A model generated the notes under the pieces. That model worked only from the letters and a program-made list of their open reading frames with translations. It ran no database searches and had not been told where the DNA came from. Below, in pieces: positions 16,086-25,395 of a stretch of DNA of 36,707 nucleotides. Position 1 is the first letter of the stretch. The number at the start of each line of letters is the position of its first letter. The translations under genes were made by a program, and so were the position numbers. The stretch is from Chloroflexota bacterium (GTDB taxonomy: Bacteria > Chloroflexota > Anaerolineae > Promineifilales > Promineifilaceae): NCBI GenBank assembly GCA_020629055.1, contig JAHDEB010000021.1:13271-49977 (forward strand), read 5' to 3'.

Positions 16086-17954
16086 TTAGGGATTAGAAAT
16101 AAAGTAAACAAAATATTCTGGCAGCCCCAAAATCGGTTCATGAAAATAAACCAGTTCCCAATTTTCCCCCTCTATTTGTTTTTGCGGCACAAGCAGCCAG
16201 CCTGCATCTTCTTTAGGTAATCCCCATTCATCGTCAGCACAATCCAGAGCAAGAATGTCGGCCGTGGGGGCATTGACCAATTGGCGCAAAAATTGGTCGC
16301 TTGCGTCTAGCTGATCTACTGGGCAATGGGCGATCCAGGATCCACGTTTGGCTTCATCAACCTGATAAACAACCATCGTGTCATTGAGGGTGTCTATCGG
16401 TTCTTGCTGTTTAAACCAGTTTAGCTGGTTGATTTCAGATGTTGAAAGGACGATCCCTTTGAGTCGGTTGTAGCCGATGATATAGGTTCCTTGGGAAGGA
16501 TTTGCTGCGGAAAAATCGGCATTTTCTAAGTTGATACGAGGATAATCAAGACGGTAAACAGACCCAACCGTTAAACTGGGTGAGATCATCCCATTTTTAA
16601 CATCTCGCGTGTCCAAATACTGTTCGGCCGCAAATAAATCTTGCCCCCAGTCTAGGTTTGAATCAGCCAGGTAAAGGTGCCCATTCGCACTGCCACCGAT
16701 TAACTCATTGAAAAATGATAAGTGGTTCGGATGTTGCACCACCGTACGGCCGATCATCCAGACCAAGAGGACACCCACAATTGCGGTTGGGACGTTCATA
16801 TTTAATCCTGCCGAGAAATCTGAGCTGACCAGTTGACTAATTGCCACGGCCGTAAATACAAACAGCAAGGGCATAACGGGTAAGATGTGCCTGAATCCGA
16901 TATTAAGATTGGCCCCGATACTGACCGCAAGAACAAAGAAAACCGGCATCCATAAAGATTTTTGTTGTAGCAGGATTTTTGGCCGCGTTACAAGCGCAGT
17001 GATCAGCAAAATAAGAAACGGGAGCTGAGTTTTAATCGTGAATGCAACCGGGAAGTATGCCAGCCAGCCGTCATTATATTTGATCTGGCCCCAAAAATAG
17101 CTGACAGCGTGCCCTTGATTTACATGAGAGAAGGAGATGATGAGGTTGTCTAGAAAATAGCCTGCAGGCAGAATGAGCTCTTGGCTGATGGTGGTTATAG
17201 GCCCCCAGCCAAAGCGATAAAAGCCCCAAAGCACTACCCCACCAATCAGCCCCATGCCGATCAAGTCGCCCCAGCGGCGCAATGGCGCCCCCTGCTGGAA
17301 AAAAATCGCGACAAACCAAATGGGCAAAAGAATAAGATTGGTCATTTTTCCTGACAGGCCGATGCCTAAGCAGACCGCTGCGAACAACCATGTGGTCCAT
17401 GACCGTTGGCTGTTTTGAAAATGCCATAAACTAAACGCCGCAACTGTTAAAGATGCCGCTGCTGTTAGATCGGTTGTGGCGAGGGCGCTGTGAGCGATTA
17501 GATTGGGGGAAAATGCACCGAGCAGGGTGGCGATAAGTCCGGCTAAAGTGCCACCCAATCTAGTCGACCATGCCGCAATTGTGCATATCAGCAGTAACCC
17601 AACTAAAGTGATCGGCAGGCGTGTCAAAAACCGGACTTGATCAAGCTCGTTATCTGATAGGGCTGCAAAAGCTTCTTCTGTCACAATCGTCCGTTCAAGC
17701 GGTTGCCAAGCTTCCGATTGATCAAGTTGTGGGAAGATGTCTTTGGGCAACAATAGGCGACTAATCCAATGATTTAGGGGGGTATGCTCAAATTGTAATC
17801 TGAAATCTTGCCTTTGTTGGATGGCAACTGACCGGATGATGTGAAAGGGTTCATCGGGGGTCAGTGATTTGGCTTTGATTGTCGCAAGACCCATCGCCCA
17901 AAATGCGAGTAAAGCGCTTAAGATGATTAATCGGTACAAATGGTCAGATAACAT
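16086..17954 (-). CDS. ArnT/PMT-like GT-C glycosyltransferase
   Basis: Polytopic membrane protein of 622 residues in the phospholipid-carrier-dependent glycosyltransferase class. After the first membrane helix comes KAKSLTPDEPFHIIRS, with the Asp34-Glu35 pair at the conserved acidic site of the first external loop. About ten more hydrophobic segments follow to residue 400. LADSNLDWGQDLFAAEQYL is a block often seen in the soluble C-terminal part of this family. Its role is probably transfer of a sugar from a polyprenyl phosphate to a surface acceptor. No clear ribosome site precedes ATG 17954. It is divergent from the C45 gene, with a 139-base intergenic region holding both promoters. Confidence 0.82.
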   Translation of the reverse strand: MLSDHLYRLIILSALLAFWAMGLATIKAKSLTPDEPFHIIRSVAIQQRQDFRLQFEHTPLNHWISRLLLPKDIFPQLDQSEAWQPLERTIVTEEAFAALSDNELDQVRFLTRLPITLVGLLLICTIAAWSTRLGGTLAGLIATLLGAFSPNLIAHSALATTDLTAAASLTVAAFSLWHFQNSQRSWTTWLFAAVCLGIGLSGKMTNLILLPIWFVAIFFQQGAPLRRWGDLIGMGLIGGVVLWGFYRFGWGPITTISQELILPAGYFLDNLIISFSHVNQGHAVSYFWGQIKYNDGWLAYFPVAFTIKTQLPFLILLITALVTRPKILLQQKSLWMPVFFVLAVSIGANLNIGFRHILPVMPLLFVFTAVAISQLVSSDFSAGLNMNVPTAIVGVLLVWMIGRTVVQHPNHLSFFNELIGGSANGHLYLADSNLDWGQDLFAAEQYLDTRDVKNGMISPSLTVGSVYRLDYPRINLENADFSAANPSQGTYIIGYNRLKGIVLSTSEINQLNWFKQQEPIDTLNDTMVVYQVDEAKRGSWIAHCPVDQLDASDQFLRQLVNAPTADILALDCADDEWGLPKEDAGWLLVPQKQIEGENWELVYFHEPILGLPEYFVYFISNP

Positions 17955-18093
17955 TGTCGTTGAGGGTTGGAATATTTTTGCTGATTGATATACGATTTGA
18001 TCTTTAATACAGTAAAATACGTGCTAAAGACATTATCTTTTATTTCTCGATTCCGTACAGGGAAATATGGGTCAATAATTTGAGGATTAACGC

Positions 18094-19182
18094 ATGAGCA
18101 ACAAAATACGTGTAACAACAATCACAGGTTCTCCTTACGATCGGGGATTTCAACATGGTAAACAGTGGCATGACGCGATTCACCACTATGCCAAAGATCG
18201 GGTCGAACTGGTGGCTGGTGGACAGTGGAGCGGCGGTTTTAAGAAAAGCCGTGCCGATATGATTGAGCTTGCAGAAAAAACATTGCCACACCATGAAGCA
18301 TACGCACCTGACTTGGTGGAAGAAATGCGGGGTATGGCGGCCGCGACCGGTTTGCGCATGGGTGAACTGATTATTGTCAGCGGTTTTACCGACTTTATCG
18401 ATACCGTTTACGGGGTTAGCAAGCGCAAAGGGGCCCTAGAACCGGCTTTGACCATCGATGACTGCACCTCGTTTATTGTGCCAGATAGCGCGGCCGATGG
18501 TGCGGGCTTTTTTGGTCAGACGTGGGACATGCATGACACCGCAACCGAGTTTGTGATTTTACTAGACGTGCAACCCGACGAAGGGGCGAGCTCGCTTGTT
18601 TTCACAACAACCGGTTGCCTGGGTCAAATCGGGATGAACGAGCATGGTATCGCGGTTGGCATCAATAATTTGCTGGGTGCAGACGGTGGCATTGGGGTAA
18701 CCTGGCCGTTCGTTGTGCGCAAGGTCTTGCAGCAAGACAATATTGACGACGCATTAAAATGCATTACCGATGTTGAGTTAGCAGGCGCCCATAATTATCT
18801 TTTGTTTGATAAAACAGGCCGTGGTTATAACATCGAAGCGATGTCGACCCATCAACATATCGTTGAATTGGACGAAACTCCGATTTCACACACGAATCAT
18901 TGTTTGGTGCCAGAGACGATCGCACTGGCTCAAGAGCGTCACCCAGATTCGCAGAAGAGCTCAGAAAAACGTTTGCAATCGGCCGATGATCAGTTGGCCC
19001 AGCGGCCGGTTACGATCGACATGTTGCAAGAAATGACCCGTCAGGCTCCGATTTGCACAACCTCGAAGCCTCCGTTTCATATCGAATCATGTGGTGCGGC
19101 GATTATGCGTCCCAAAACGGGTGAGTTTTGGGCCGTATGGGGATTGCCGAACGAGAATGAATACCAACAATTTTCAGTATAA
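18094..19182 (+). CDS. C45 family peptidase / acyl-CoA:6-APA acyltransferase-like protein
   Basis: N-terminal nucleophile hydrolase-type protein of 362 residues, of the C45 (acyl-coenzyme A:6-aminopenicillanic acid acyltransferase) family. Family blocks are TGSPYDRGFQHGKQW at the start and GMAAATGLRMGEL. The putative nucleophile is Cys124 in IDDCTSF, where self-cleavage before Cys would activate the enzyme, followed by FFGQTWDMH and GCLGQIGMNEHGIAVGINNL. C45 relatives hydrolyse or transfer acyl groups on amide bonds; the natural substrate is unknown here. ATG 18094 is supported by GAGGA at about eight bases. No signal peptide is visible. A palindrome follows the stop codon. Confidence 0.88.
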   Translation: MSNKIRVTTITGSPYDRGFQHGKQWHDAIHHYAKDRVELVAGGQWSGGFKKSRADMIELAEKTLPHHEAYAPDLVEEMRGMAAATGLRMGELIIVSGFTDFIDTVYGVSKRKGALEPALTIDDCTSFIVPDSAADGAGFFGQTWDMHDTATEFVILLDVQPDEGASSLVFTTTGCLGQIGMNEHGIAVGINNLLGADGGIGVTWPFVVRKVLQQDNIDDALKCITDVELAGAHNYLLFDKTGRGYNIEAMSTHQHIVELDETPISHTNHCLVPETIALAQERHPDSQKSSEKRLQSADDQLAQRPVTIDMLQEMTRQAPICTTSKPPFHIESCGAAIMRPKTGEFWAVWGLPNENEYQQFSV

Positions 19183-19197
19183 CTGTCCATTAGAGCT

Positions 19198-19225
19198 CGT
19201 GGTGCGGAACGCGTTTCGCACCACG
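19198..19225 (+). repeat. 28-base palindrome after the C45 gene
   Basis: CGTGGTGCG (19198-19206) pairs perfectly with CGCACCACG (19217-19225). The interior GAACGCGTTT continues the pairing after one G-U wobble, giving an almost uninterrupted 14-base-pair stem in DNA terms. It starts 15 bases after the stop codon. There is no T-run on either side, so it resembles a REP-type palindrome or mRNA-stabilising hairpin more than an intrinsic terminator. Confidence 0.6.
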
Positions 19226-19311
19226 ACTATGCCGCAAACATCCCTCCCCTCTATCGAGCCATCCCTGATTTTTGAAAGCCACATCGTTAATTTTATGCTG
19301 GGTACTCTTTA

Positions 19312-20601
19312 ATGCAGATAGAACAGCCGTCGGATAAAATCGCATTTGATGCTTTACAAAATGCGATCAACTTAACAACGACCGACCTAGAATTAAATAG
19401 TGTATTGTTGAACTTAGGTGAGCAAATTAACCGGCTGGTCGGCTGTGATGCTTGGAGTATTTCAGACTATGCAACCAACATGGATGCCTTGGTGACATTG
19501 GTTGAAGATGGTCCGCCTGAATGGGTGCATTCTGGGGATGGGCCGGAAATTTTTTATCTGGAGGGCAACCCTACAACGGCCGCAGTTATTAAAGAACATA
19601 GAATGGCCCACTACACGGCCGATGACCCGACAATTGATGATGAAGAGAAAAAATTTATTGCTGAATTTGGCCATTCTAGCCTCTTGATGTTGCCGATGAT
19701 TTATCGGGATGAGGTCGTGGGCTTAATTGAATTTGCCAATTATGGAAACCCGATCCGCTTTACCGATTTTGAGATCGGAATCTGCCAGCTTTTAGCCAAC
19801 CAAGGGGCGATCTCAATTGTTCATGCACGTATGTTTGCTCAGCATGAAATGCAGTTGGCACAATTAAAATCACTAAAAGAACAGGCTGACCAAGCGAATA
19901 AGGCAAAAGGGGCGTTTTTGGCAAACATGAGCCATGAATTTCGGACCCCTTTGAATGTTATTCTGGGATTCTCAGATTATTTAAAGGAGGTTTTAGCCGA
20001 TAATGAGGATGTAGATGCGGAAATCGCTCAATCGCTCGATAGCATTCGTCAAGCCGGCCGTCATTTGCTGGGGGTCGTTGGTGATATTTTAGACGTGTCT
20101 CGTATCGAAGCAGGCATGGTTAAGCTCGATCTAACCCACTTTAGCTTAGAGTCAGTTCTGGTAGAACTTCACGAGATTATGCATTTAATGGCAGAGGCGT
20201 CCGGAAACAGGCTGATCATCGATTCAGTAGACCCTGATGACAAGCTGTACACCGATCGACGTAAAGTGATGCAGATCATGGTGAATCTAGTTGGGAACGC
20301 GATTAAATTTACTGAAAACGGTGACATTCATGTCAAGCTGCTAAAACACTCTAACAAAGATGAGATTTATTTGGCCGTGACCGATACCGGCAAAGGGATT
20401 CCACAGGATAAGATTTTCAAGCTGTTTCAACCATTTTCGCAAATTGATGATGACTATTCCGGTATGACAAAAGGGACCGGGTTAGGTCTGAATCTATCAA
20501 GAGGGTATGCTAATTTGTTGGGTGGGGATATTTCTGTTCAGTCTAAATATAAAAAAGGAAGCACGTTTACACTGGTTCTGCCGCGCGGCCGGCCAGAATA
20601 A
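19312..20601 (+). CDS. GAF-domain sensor histidine kinase
   Basis: Soluble sensor kinase of 429 residues. An N-terminal GAF domain (about residues 20-175) ends in PIRFTDFEIGICQLLANQGAI. A short coiled linker leads to a HisKA domain with ANMSHEFRTPLN, phospho-acceptor His208. The HATPase_c domain (about residues 310-428) has NLVGNAIKFTENG as N box, DTGKGIPQDK as G1 and GTGLGLNLS as G2. No membrane segment and no receiver domain are present, and no response-regulator gene is adjacent, so it is an orphan in this window. No clear ribosome site precedes ATG 19312. It converges with the PEP-CTERM gene about 40 bases downstream. Confidence 0.92.
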   Translation: MQIEQPSDKIAFDALQNAINLTTTDLELNSVLLNLGEQINRLVGCDAWSISDYATNMDALVTLVEDGPPEWVHSGDGPEIFYLEGNPTTAAVIKEHRMAHYTADDPTIDDEEKKFIAEFGHSSLLMLPMIYRDEVVGLIEFANYGNPIRFTDFEIGICQLLANQGAISIVHARMFAQHEMQLAQLKSLKEQADQANKAKGAFLANMSHEFRTPLNVILGFSDYLKEVLADNEDVDAEIAQSLDSIRQAGRHLLGVVGDILDVSRIEAGMVKLDLTHFSLESVLVELHEIMHLMAEASGNRLIIDSVDPDDKLYTDRRKVMQIMVNLVGNAIKFTENGDIHVKLLKHSNKDEIYLAVTDTGKGIPQDKIFKLFQPFSQIDDDYSGMTKGTGLGLNLSRGYANLLGGDISVQSKYKKGSTFTLVLPRGRPE

Positions 20602-20640
20602 TGCTTGAAAAACGTCTGGCCGACCACCTGGATTAGATTC

Positions 20641-23535
20641 TTAAAGCCTGCTCAATTGGCCCACCGGCCGATTTGAACGTTTCTTCCAGAAAGCCCAAAG
20701 CAGCATGCCGACCGCCAAAATCATGAGCAGCCATTCCTCCGGTTCAGGCACACCGGTTACGGTTGGCCCTGGTGCGGTTTCACCCACTTCTTCTACCTCT
20801 CTATCAAACCGATCATCTTGGTCAGAAAGCTCGTCCAATCTGTTTTGCTGTGCCTCGTTGACCAATACGATCATCGATGAGAACGGTGTGATTATTTCTT
20901 GTTCAACCGCAATGTCATGCAGTTGGTCCAGTAGGTCAACGTCTGTAATCGAACCGCTGTTCGCACGCATTTCCGCTAAGATAAGCTGCCTTGCAGCGAT
21001 CTTGGCAAAAGGATCCGCGGTCGAGTGAGTCACATAGCTATCTGGTAAAACCAGTTGCCCCCGGCTGGGAATGATCTCCCAGCGATATCCATCCACGATA
21101 TCGGTCCCATCCGCTTCTAAAAAGACAGCTAAACGTGATAGAGCCTCGTCCAGAGAACCGGCCGCGCCACCACCGCTCGCCTGAACAATTTCAAGCGTGT
21201 TGTCGTCGTATCCGTTTGGCAGCACACCGCCCAAATGAACCATCCAAACGGGGGCATCAGGGACAGCCACCGTTTCAACCTCGTTGGCCGTGGTCGAAAA
21301 GGTGCCATCGTCGCTGAGCACGATAATGGCATCGTATTGAGTTGAATCAGCCAGCCGATTAAATTGTTGCATGATCTCGGCTGAGTTTTGCCCACCAAAG
21401 TAAACCAAATCGTTATCACTAAGTTGACTCAGTTTTTTCTTGTACGGCTCTTCACCCCGAAAGTCTGATGATGTTAAAAACAGATCTGCTTGTGGCGACC
21501 GCTCGGCCAGCTCGACTAAAGCCTCTGTGACGGCGGCTGAATTTTCTCCCATACTAAAAGAACGATCGAGCACAACGGCTAGGTTTAAGCCGTCAGGCAA
21601 TAGGGGGGCGAACGCGTTGCTCGACTGGGCGGTAACGATCTGCCCGTTAGGGAAAGAAACCGCGTGGTCAACCATTTGAGGCGCGGCAGCCGGCAGGCTC
21701 GTGGGTAACCATAGGTCAGGGTTTGCCGTGAGCTGATCCGGGTAAGAGCGGACACTGTCCTCATTCCAATAAACGTTGCGCAAAACAGAAAGGGATGGGA
21801 GAGGAATCTGCCCATTTTGCTCTAGCACCTGCCACGTTAGCCACATGTGCATATCTTCCCCTGGCTCGATGGTCGGGGTAAATTCATCGTTTTCCCAGCG
21901 TTGATTTTGTGGGTCGATGGGGAAGACACGGAGCCGATACTGGCGCGGCCCGATTTGCTCAACCAAGGCAGGGTCGATTCGGCGTCGCACCTGTTCTTGG
22001 TAAACCTGCTGGGCTGCCCCACGTGGGGCGACTTGATAGGCGAATTGTTTGCCGTTTTCATCTCCTAGCCATACTCCGGTAACAACGGCCGACTCTGGTA
22101 GCGAAAAGTAATAGACAACTTCTTGCCTGATGGCCGTTTGGTTCGAGTAAACTTCATGGAGCTCGAAGCTGTGGATGCCGTGGTTAAGGTTAGTATGGGT
22201 CAAATTTTGTTCTTTTAACCAGACCTCCCTATCATCGACCGCTTGCCAGGCTGTTTGTGCTCTGTTTGGGTCCCACGTTGTTCGTACCGCTCGAACCACC
22301 GCTTCTTTCTCCCCTTCATTGATCGGTTCATCGAAAAACTTTTCATACAGTTCGGCCGCGTGTTCAGGCTCGTCAATTAAGCGACTGCCTTGGTTCCAAC
22401 GTTGATTTTGGGATCTAGGGGGATCTAATGGCTCGACCGGATGGTACAAAAACGGCCGGGCAATCACTTCATATCTTTGTTGAATGGCCAATCCCCGATC
22501 AAACGAGACATTGTAGGCATCTTCGTAAATCCAGCGGATATGGTCTAACTCATTTAGTGCGCTTAAATAGCGAGTTCGTGCCAGATAACTGTTTAGTAAT
22601 CCGGCTCGAATCTCATCAGATTGGTCAAGCAATGCCATCGCGTCAGCCGGGTTGGTCGGATTGGTTTCCAGCAAGGCAAAGGCTTTCGCTTGTGGCTGTT
22701 TATCGGTCGCGAATAGAGACAGCCCAATCACCATAAAAACCGCGACTAAAATCGCAAAGGCGGGCATGTGCCCAATGCCACGATTGCCCCGCCACCAGGT
22801 TTGTGCATAAAGCCAAGGGACGACGATGGGAAGTAAAACAAATAGGGTGCCGGTAAAAATAAAGAGCAATCCACCAAGAACGATATAAAAGATAAAGAAG
22901 ACCCCGTCGCGGAGGGCGTCTAAAAAGTCTTGCCACATGTAGGTCCAGAATTCAGGGATTCTTCGAATAAAATCGATAATTCCTTCTATGAAAATCTTGC
23001 CGAAGGGCAGGGCGTAAAACAAGATCCAGATTGATGCATACAGGCCGATAGAGATGAGGCAGGCGAGGCCGATCGCTTTTGCATACCCCAATGCACCCGT
23101 TCGCTCCTCTGCCCGTGGGTCTAAAATATGCCAAAGCAGGGTCAGCAGGCCGATGGTGGCGACGATCATGACGATTTTGACCGGCAGTGTTGTTTGTCCC
23201 AATCCGAAAAAGCGGACGCCTAAAATGAGCATCAGCGGCCCCTGGACACCGTATCCCAGTAAAAACAGCTTGTCGACATGCTTGCGTAATACGGTGAGGC
23301 CCAAAATGACTGCGATGAGTGGAATGCTGATAAGAATCGCCCCAAATATGACGTAAAAGGTTGGAATCATGCCGGAGCGCACGCCCTGTATGACGCTCGG
23401 GAGTACGATCGGGCCAAACCCAAGGCCCATAAAGCCTAAAAAGGTAAGGTTGTAAATCCAAAAAACCATGTACCCGAATATCGCTCGGTTGTTTTTTAAT
23501 TTTTGCCAACTACGGTTTAATCTCGATTCATTCAT
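20641..23535 (-). CDS. polytopic VIT/VWA protein with C-terminal PEP-CTERM signal
   Basis: Membrane protein of 964 residues that looks like the single substrate of the adjacent exosortase. About seven or eight hydrophobic segments occupy residues 20-280. A VIT-like domain follows (about 450-585, ELHEVYSNQTAIRQEVVYYF). A von Willebrand A-like domain has the metal site LDRSFSMGEN (Asp657). The last 36 residues are a PEP-CTERM sorting signal: VPEPEEW, a hydrophobic stretch, then WKKRSNR. The layout fits the family of multi-spanning PEP-CTERM proteins (TIGR02921-like, from memory). I use ATG 23535; an open TTG frame from 23577 only reads through repeat copy D. It lies downstream of the exosortase gene in the same direction. 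Function beyond sorting unknown. Confidence 0.87.
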   Translation of the reverse strand: MNESRLNRSWQKLKNNRAIFGYMVFWIYNLTFLGFMGLGFGPIVLPSVIQGVRSGMIPTFYVIFGAILISIPLIAVILGLTVLRKHVDKLFLLGYGVQGPLMLILGVRFFGLGQTTLPVKIVMIVATIGLLTLLWHILDPRAEERTGALGYAKAIGLACLISIGLYASIWILFYALPFGKIFIEGIIDFIRRIPEFWTYMWQDFLDALRDGVFFIFYIVLGGLLFIFTGTLFVLLPIVVPWLYAQTWWRGNRGIGHMPAFAILVAVFMVIGLSLFATDKQPQAKAFALLETNPTNPADAMALLDQSDEIRAGLLNSYLARTRYLSALNELDHIRWIYEDAYNVSFDRGLAIQQRYEVIARPFLYHPVEPLDPPRSQNQRWNQGSRLIDEPEHAAELYEKFFDEPINEGEKEAVVRAVRTTWDPNRAQTAWQAVDDREVWLKEQNLTHTNLNHGIHSFELHEVYSNQTAIRQEVVYYFSLPESAVVTGVWLGDENGKQFAYQVAPRGAAQQVYQEQVRRRIDPALVEQIGPRQYRLRVFPIDPQNQRWENDEFTPTIEPGEDMHMWLTWQVLEQNGQIPLPSLSVLRNVYWNEDSVRSYPDQLTANPDLWLPTSLPAAAPQMVDHAVSFPNGQIVTAQSSNAFAPLLPDGLNLAVVLDRSFSMGENSAAVTEALVELAERSPQADLFLTSSDFRGEEPYKKKLSQLSDNDLVYFGGQNSAEIMQQFNRLADSTQYDAIIVLSDDGTFSTTANEVETVAVPDAPVWMVHLGGVLPNGYDDNTLEIVQASGGGAAGSLDEALSRLAVFLEADGTDIVDGYRWEIIPSRGQLVLPDSYVTHSTADPFAKIAARQLILAEMRANSGSITDVDLLDQLHDIAVEQEIITPFSSMIVLVNEAQQNRLDELSDQDDRFDREVEEVGETAPGPTVTGVPEPEEWLLMILAVGMLLWAFWKKRSNRPVGQLSRL

Positions 23536-23550
23536 AGTAATCTCGTAACT

Positions 23551-23655
23551 GTTCAACAGTTTGGTCCAGTTTGACAAAAGGATCTATGCTCTGCGGCAAG
23601 ATAAGCTAAAAACTGGGCCAATCTGACGAAAATAATTGGGGTGCTGAATTATTAT
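23551..23655 (-). repeat. nested-palindrome leader element, copy D
   Basis: Read on the minus strand, this about 105-base element matches copy C at all but about 7 of 97 positions by eye. Its inner stem (TTGGCCCAG-type with CTGGACCAA) is kept. The distal end at 23642-23655 carries the TTCAGCA arm; the gene-proximal end has AACTGTT-C-AACAGTT (23547-23561), a diverged arm that forms its own small palindrome. It separates the exosortase stop from the start of the PEP-CTERM gene, so it lies inside the presumed operon and directly upstream of the start codon at 23535. Confidence 0.75.
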
Positions 23656-23662
23656 GTACTCT

Positions 23663-25237
23663 CTACTTTTGTGTTTCGGTTAAATTATTTGCAACCGTTT
23701 CGTTCATCGCTAAATAAAATTCTTGTACGGCCAAATCATCGGCCGAATACGTTTCATTAAAGAGGACAGACACCAATATCCAACGGGTGTGGGGCTGGGT
23801 AACATCGGCCCACATGCGGCTGCCATAATCGTCTGTGACCGTATCGGCCGACTGGAACCAATAGACCGCTTGATAGGTGGCGGAGTCATTTTCATTGCCA
23901 AGGCTAACCTGCCGAATCGGCATCGATAAGTTGACCAGATGGGTGCCGCTGTCGTTGACATCTAGTCCATAGACTTCGAAACAGCGCTCCGGCCGGTGGT
24001 GGGCGCGCCAAGAGCGGCTGCTAATCAATATCATGCTGCCGGTTCGGGTCCCATGTTCGGAATGCCAAGTAAAATGCATTCGTTCGGCCGAATCTGCCCC
24101 ATCTTTTGTTAGCCAAGCTTCCTCATCCGGTTTAAGCGGCTCAGCTTTTAATTCCAACTGCTGGTGATATTGAAAGGGGACCGGTTCTGCTGTGAGCCCT
24201 GTTATCGGTTTGGCGCTGTAAACCAAGCCTGCAAAAAGGATAAGGGGCAAAAGCGCGAAGTGTGGAAGATGAGAACGACCTTGGGGGGCTGTGTAAAAGG
24301 TATTGTTTGATTGTGGGTCCCCTTCGTGATTTATAGATTTAGTTGGCACAAAGTAACGCAGTAGCCCCAAAGCGAATGCACAGGCGGCGACAAACCCTAA
24401 AACCCCCAAAGGCAGATGGAGCATTTGGGCAGTTAGATGCCATCCCAAAGCCTCGCCCACTGTGACTAAAACAGCCACGCGGAAGGTGTTTGCGACGATT
24501 AAAGCGACCGCAAAAAACCCGAGCGCAAGAATCCACCGGATGCCTAGCTTTTTTTCTTCTAGCCAGGTGGCTGCTAAAAAAAACAATGCGCCGGTCCACA
24601 AACTTTGAACCCCTGAACATGGCAGGTCGACTTTTGATACACCGTTTTCGAAGATCAGAATCGTATCGACACCGATTGAGGCGAAACCGGCCCTGGCGAG
24701 CGCATCGCCTACAAATGTTGCCGTGGCGATGCGTAACGGATAACCCAAAAAGGTTTCCATGTGGGCACCAAATGGGAGAGTGCCGATAATCAGCAGGGCG
24801 GCCGGAAGTCCGTTGCGCCAGCGTGACCCATTCAAAGTTAGCCCCAGCAAGCCATAGCTGCCTAATCCAAACAGGGTGGCAGAGATCGTGTTGATCGCAA
24901 ACAAACGTTCATTGATCAGCCATAAAATCGTGGACAGGCCGATTAAAACCAGCGAAATGGCGATATTGTTCGGTTCTGCTGTTTGGGATTGCGTTTGATC
25001 CGGCTGATGGTTTTGCGCTTCCACCCAGCGGTAAATGATGAGGCCAACGATACCGATGAGAATAATTTGGTTGGTGCGAAAATCTTCGATGGTGAAGATG
25101 TGGCCCAAATAACGTAGGGTTGGGGTGTAGAGCCAGATCCAAGCAAGCCATACAACCACGGTTGAGACAATGGCCAACCGGCCGGCCGGAGAGGCTAATT
25201 TTTCAGTTTGTCTACGAAGGATTTGAGCGGTTGCCAT
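23663..25237 (-). CDS. exosortase with fused EpsI-like domain (XrtO-like)
   Basis: Membrane transpeptidase-like enzyme expected to cleave the PEP-CTERM signal of the neighbouring protein. The N-terminal roughly 300 residues carry about eight hydrophobic segments and the exosortase triad: Cys207 in DLPCSGVQSLW, Arg253 in NTFRVAVL and His274 in LHLPLGVLGF. After another membrane segment near 330-345, the C-terminal roughly 180 residues resemble EpsI (DUF3485), with SWRAHHRPERCFEVYG recalling the H-x-P-E-x-C block. At 524 residues the fusion is consistent with exosortase O types, a subtype call made from memory. It is the first gene of a two-gene minus-strand unit; no clear ribosome site precedes ATG 25237. 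Confidence 0.87.
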   Translation of the reverse strand: MATAQILRRQTEKLASPAGRLAIVSTVVVWLAWIWLYTPTLRYLGHIFTIEDFRTNQIILIGIVGLIIYRWVEAQNHQPDQTQSQTAEPNNIAISLVLIGLSTILWLINERLFAINTISATLFGLGSYGLLGLTLNGSRWRNGLPAALLIIGTLPFGAHMETFLGYPLRIATATFVGDALARAGFASIGVDTILIFENGVSKVDLPCSGVQSLWTGALFFLAATWLEEKKLGIRWILALGFFAVALIVANTFRVAVLVTVGEALGWHLTAQMLHLPLGVLGFVAACAFALGLLRYFVPTKSINHEGDPQSNNTFYTAPQGRSHLPHFALLPLILFAGLVYSAKPITGLTAEPVPFQYHQQLELKAEPLKPDEEAWLTKDGADSAERMHFTWHSEHGTRTGSMILISSRSWRAHHRPERCFEVYGLDVNDSGTHLVNLSMPIRQVSLGNENDSATYQAVYWFQSADTVTDDYGSRMWADVTQPHTRWILVSVLFNETYSADDLAVQEFYLAMNETVANNLTETQK

Positions 25238-25395
25238 ATGTCGAGTTTAGGGTATTTTCTACCCGATTGATTGCACCCAAGTGCACTTAGAAAATATACA
25301 TAATAAAATTAGGTATAAGCGGAAGTTTAATCTACGTTACCCAAGCTGTCAAAGGTTTTCATCTACTTTTACCCTATGGATCAGGCACGAAAAAT

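Noticed and set aside
22952..23509. Minus-strand open frame of 185 codons in another frame of the PEP-CTERM gene
   Set aside because: Arg/His/Pro-rich translation typical of an out-of-frame reading of membrane-protein codons.
23536..23577. TTG start for the PEP-CTERM protein giving 978 residues
   Set aside because: The added 14 residues are encoded by repeat copy D; ATG 23535 is a better start.
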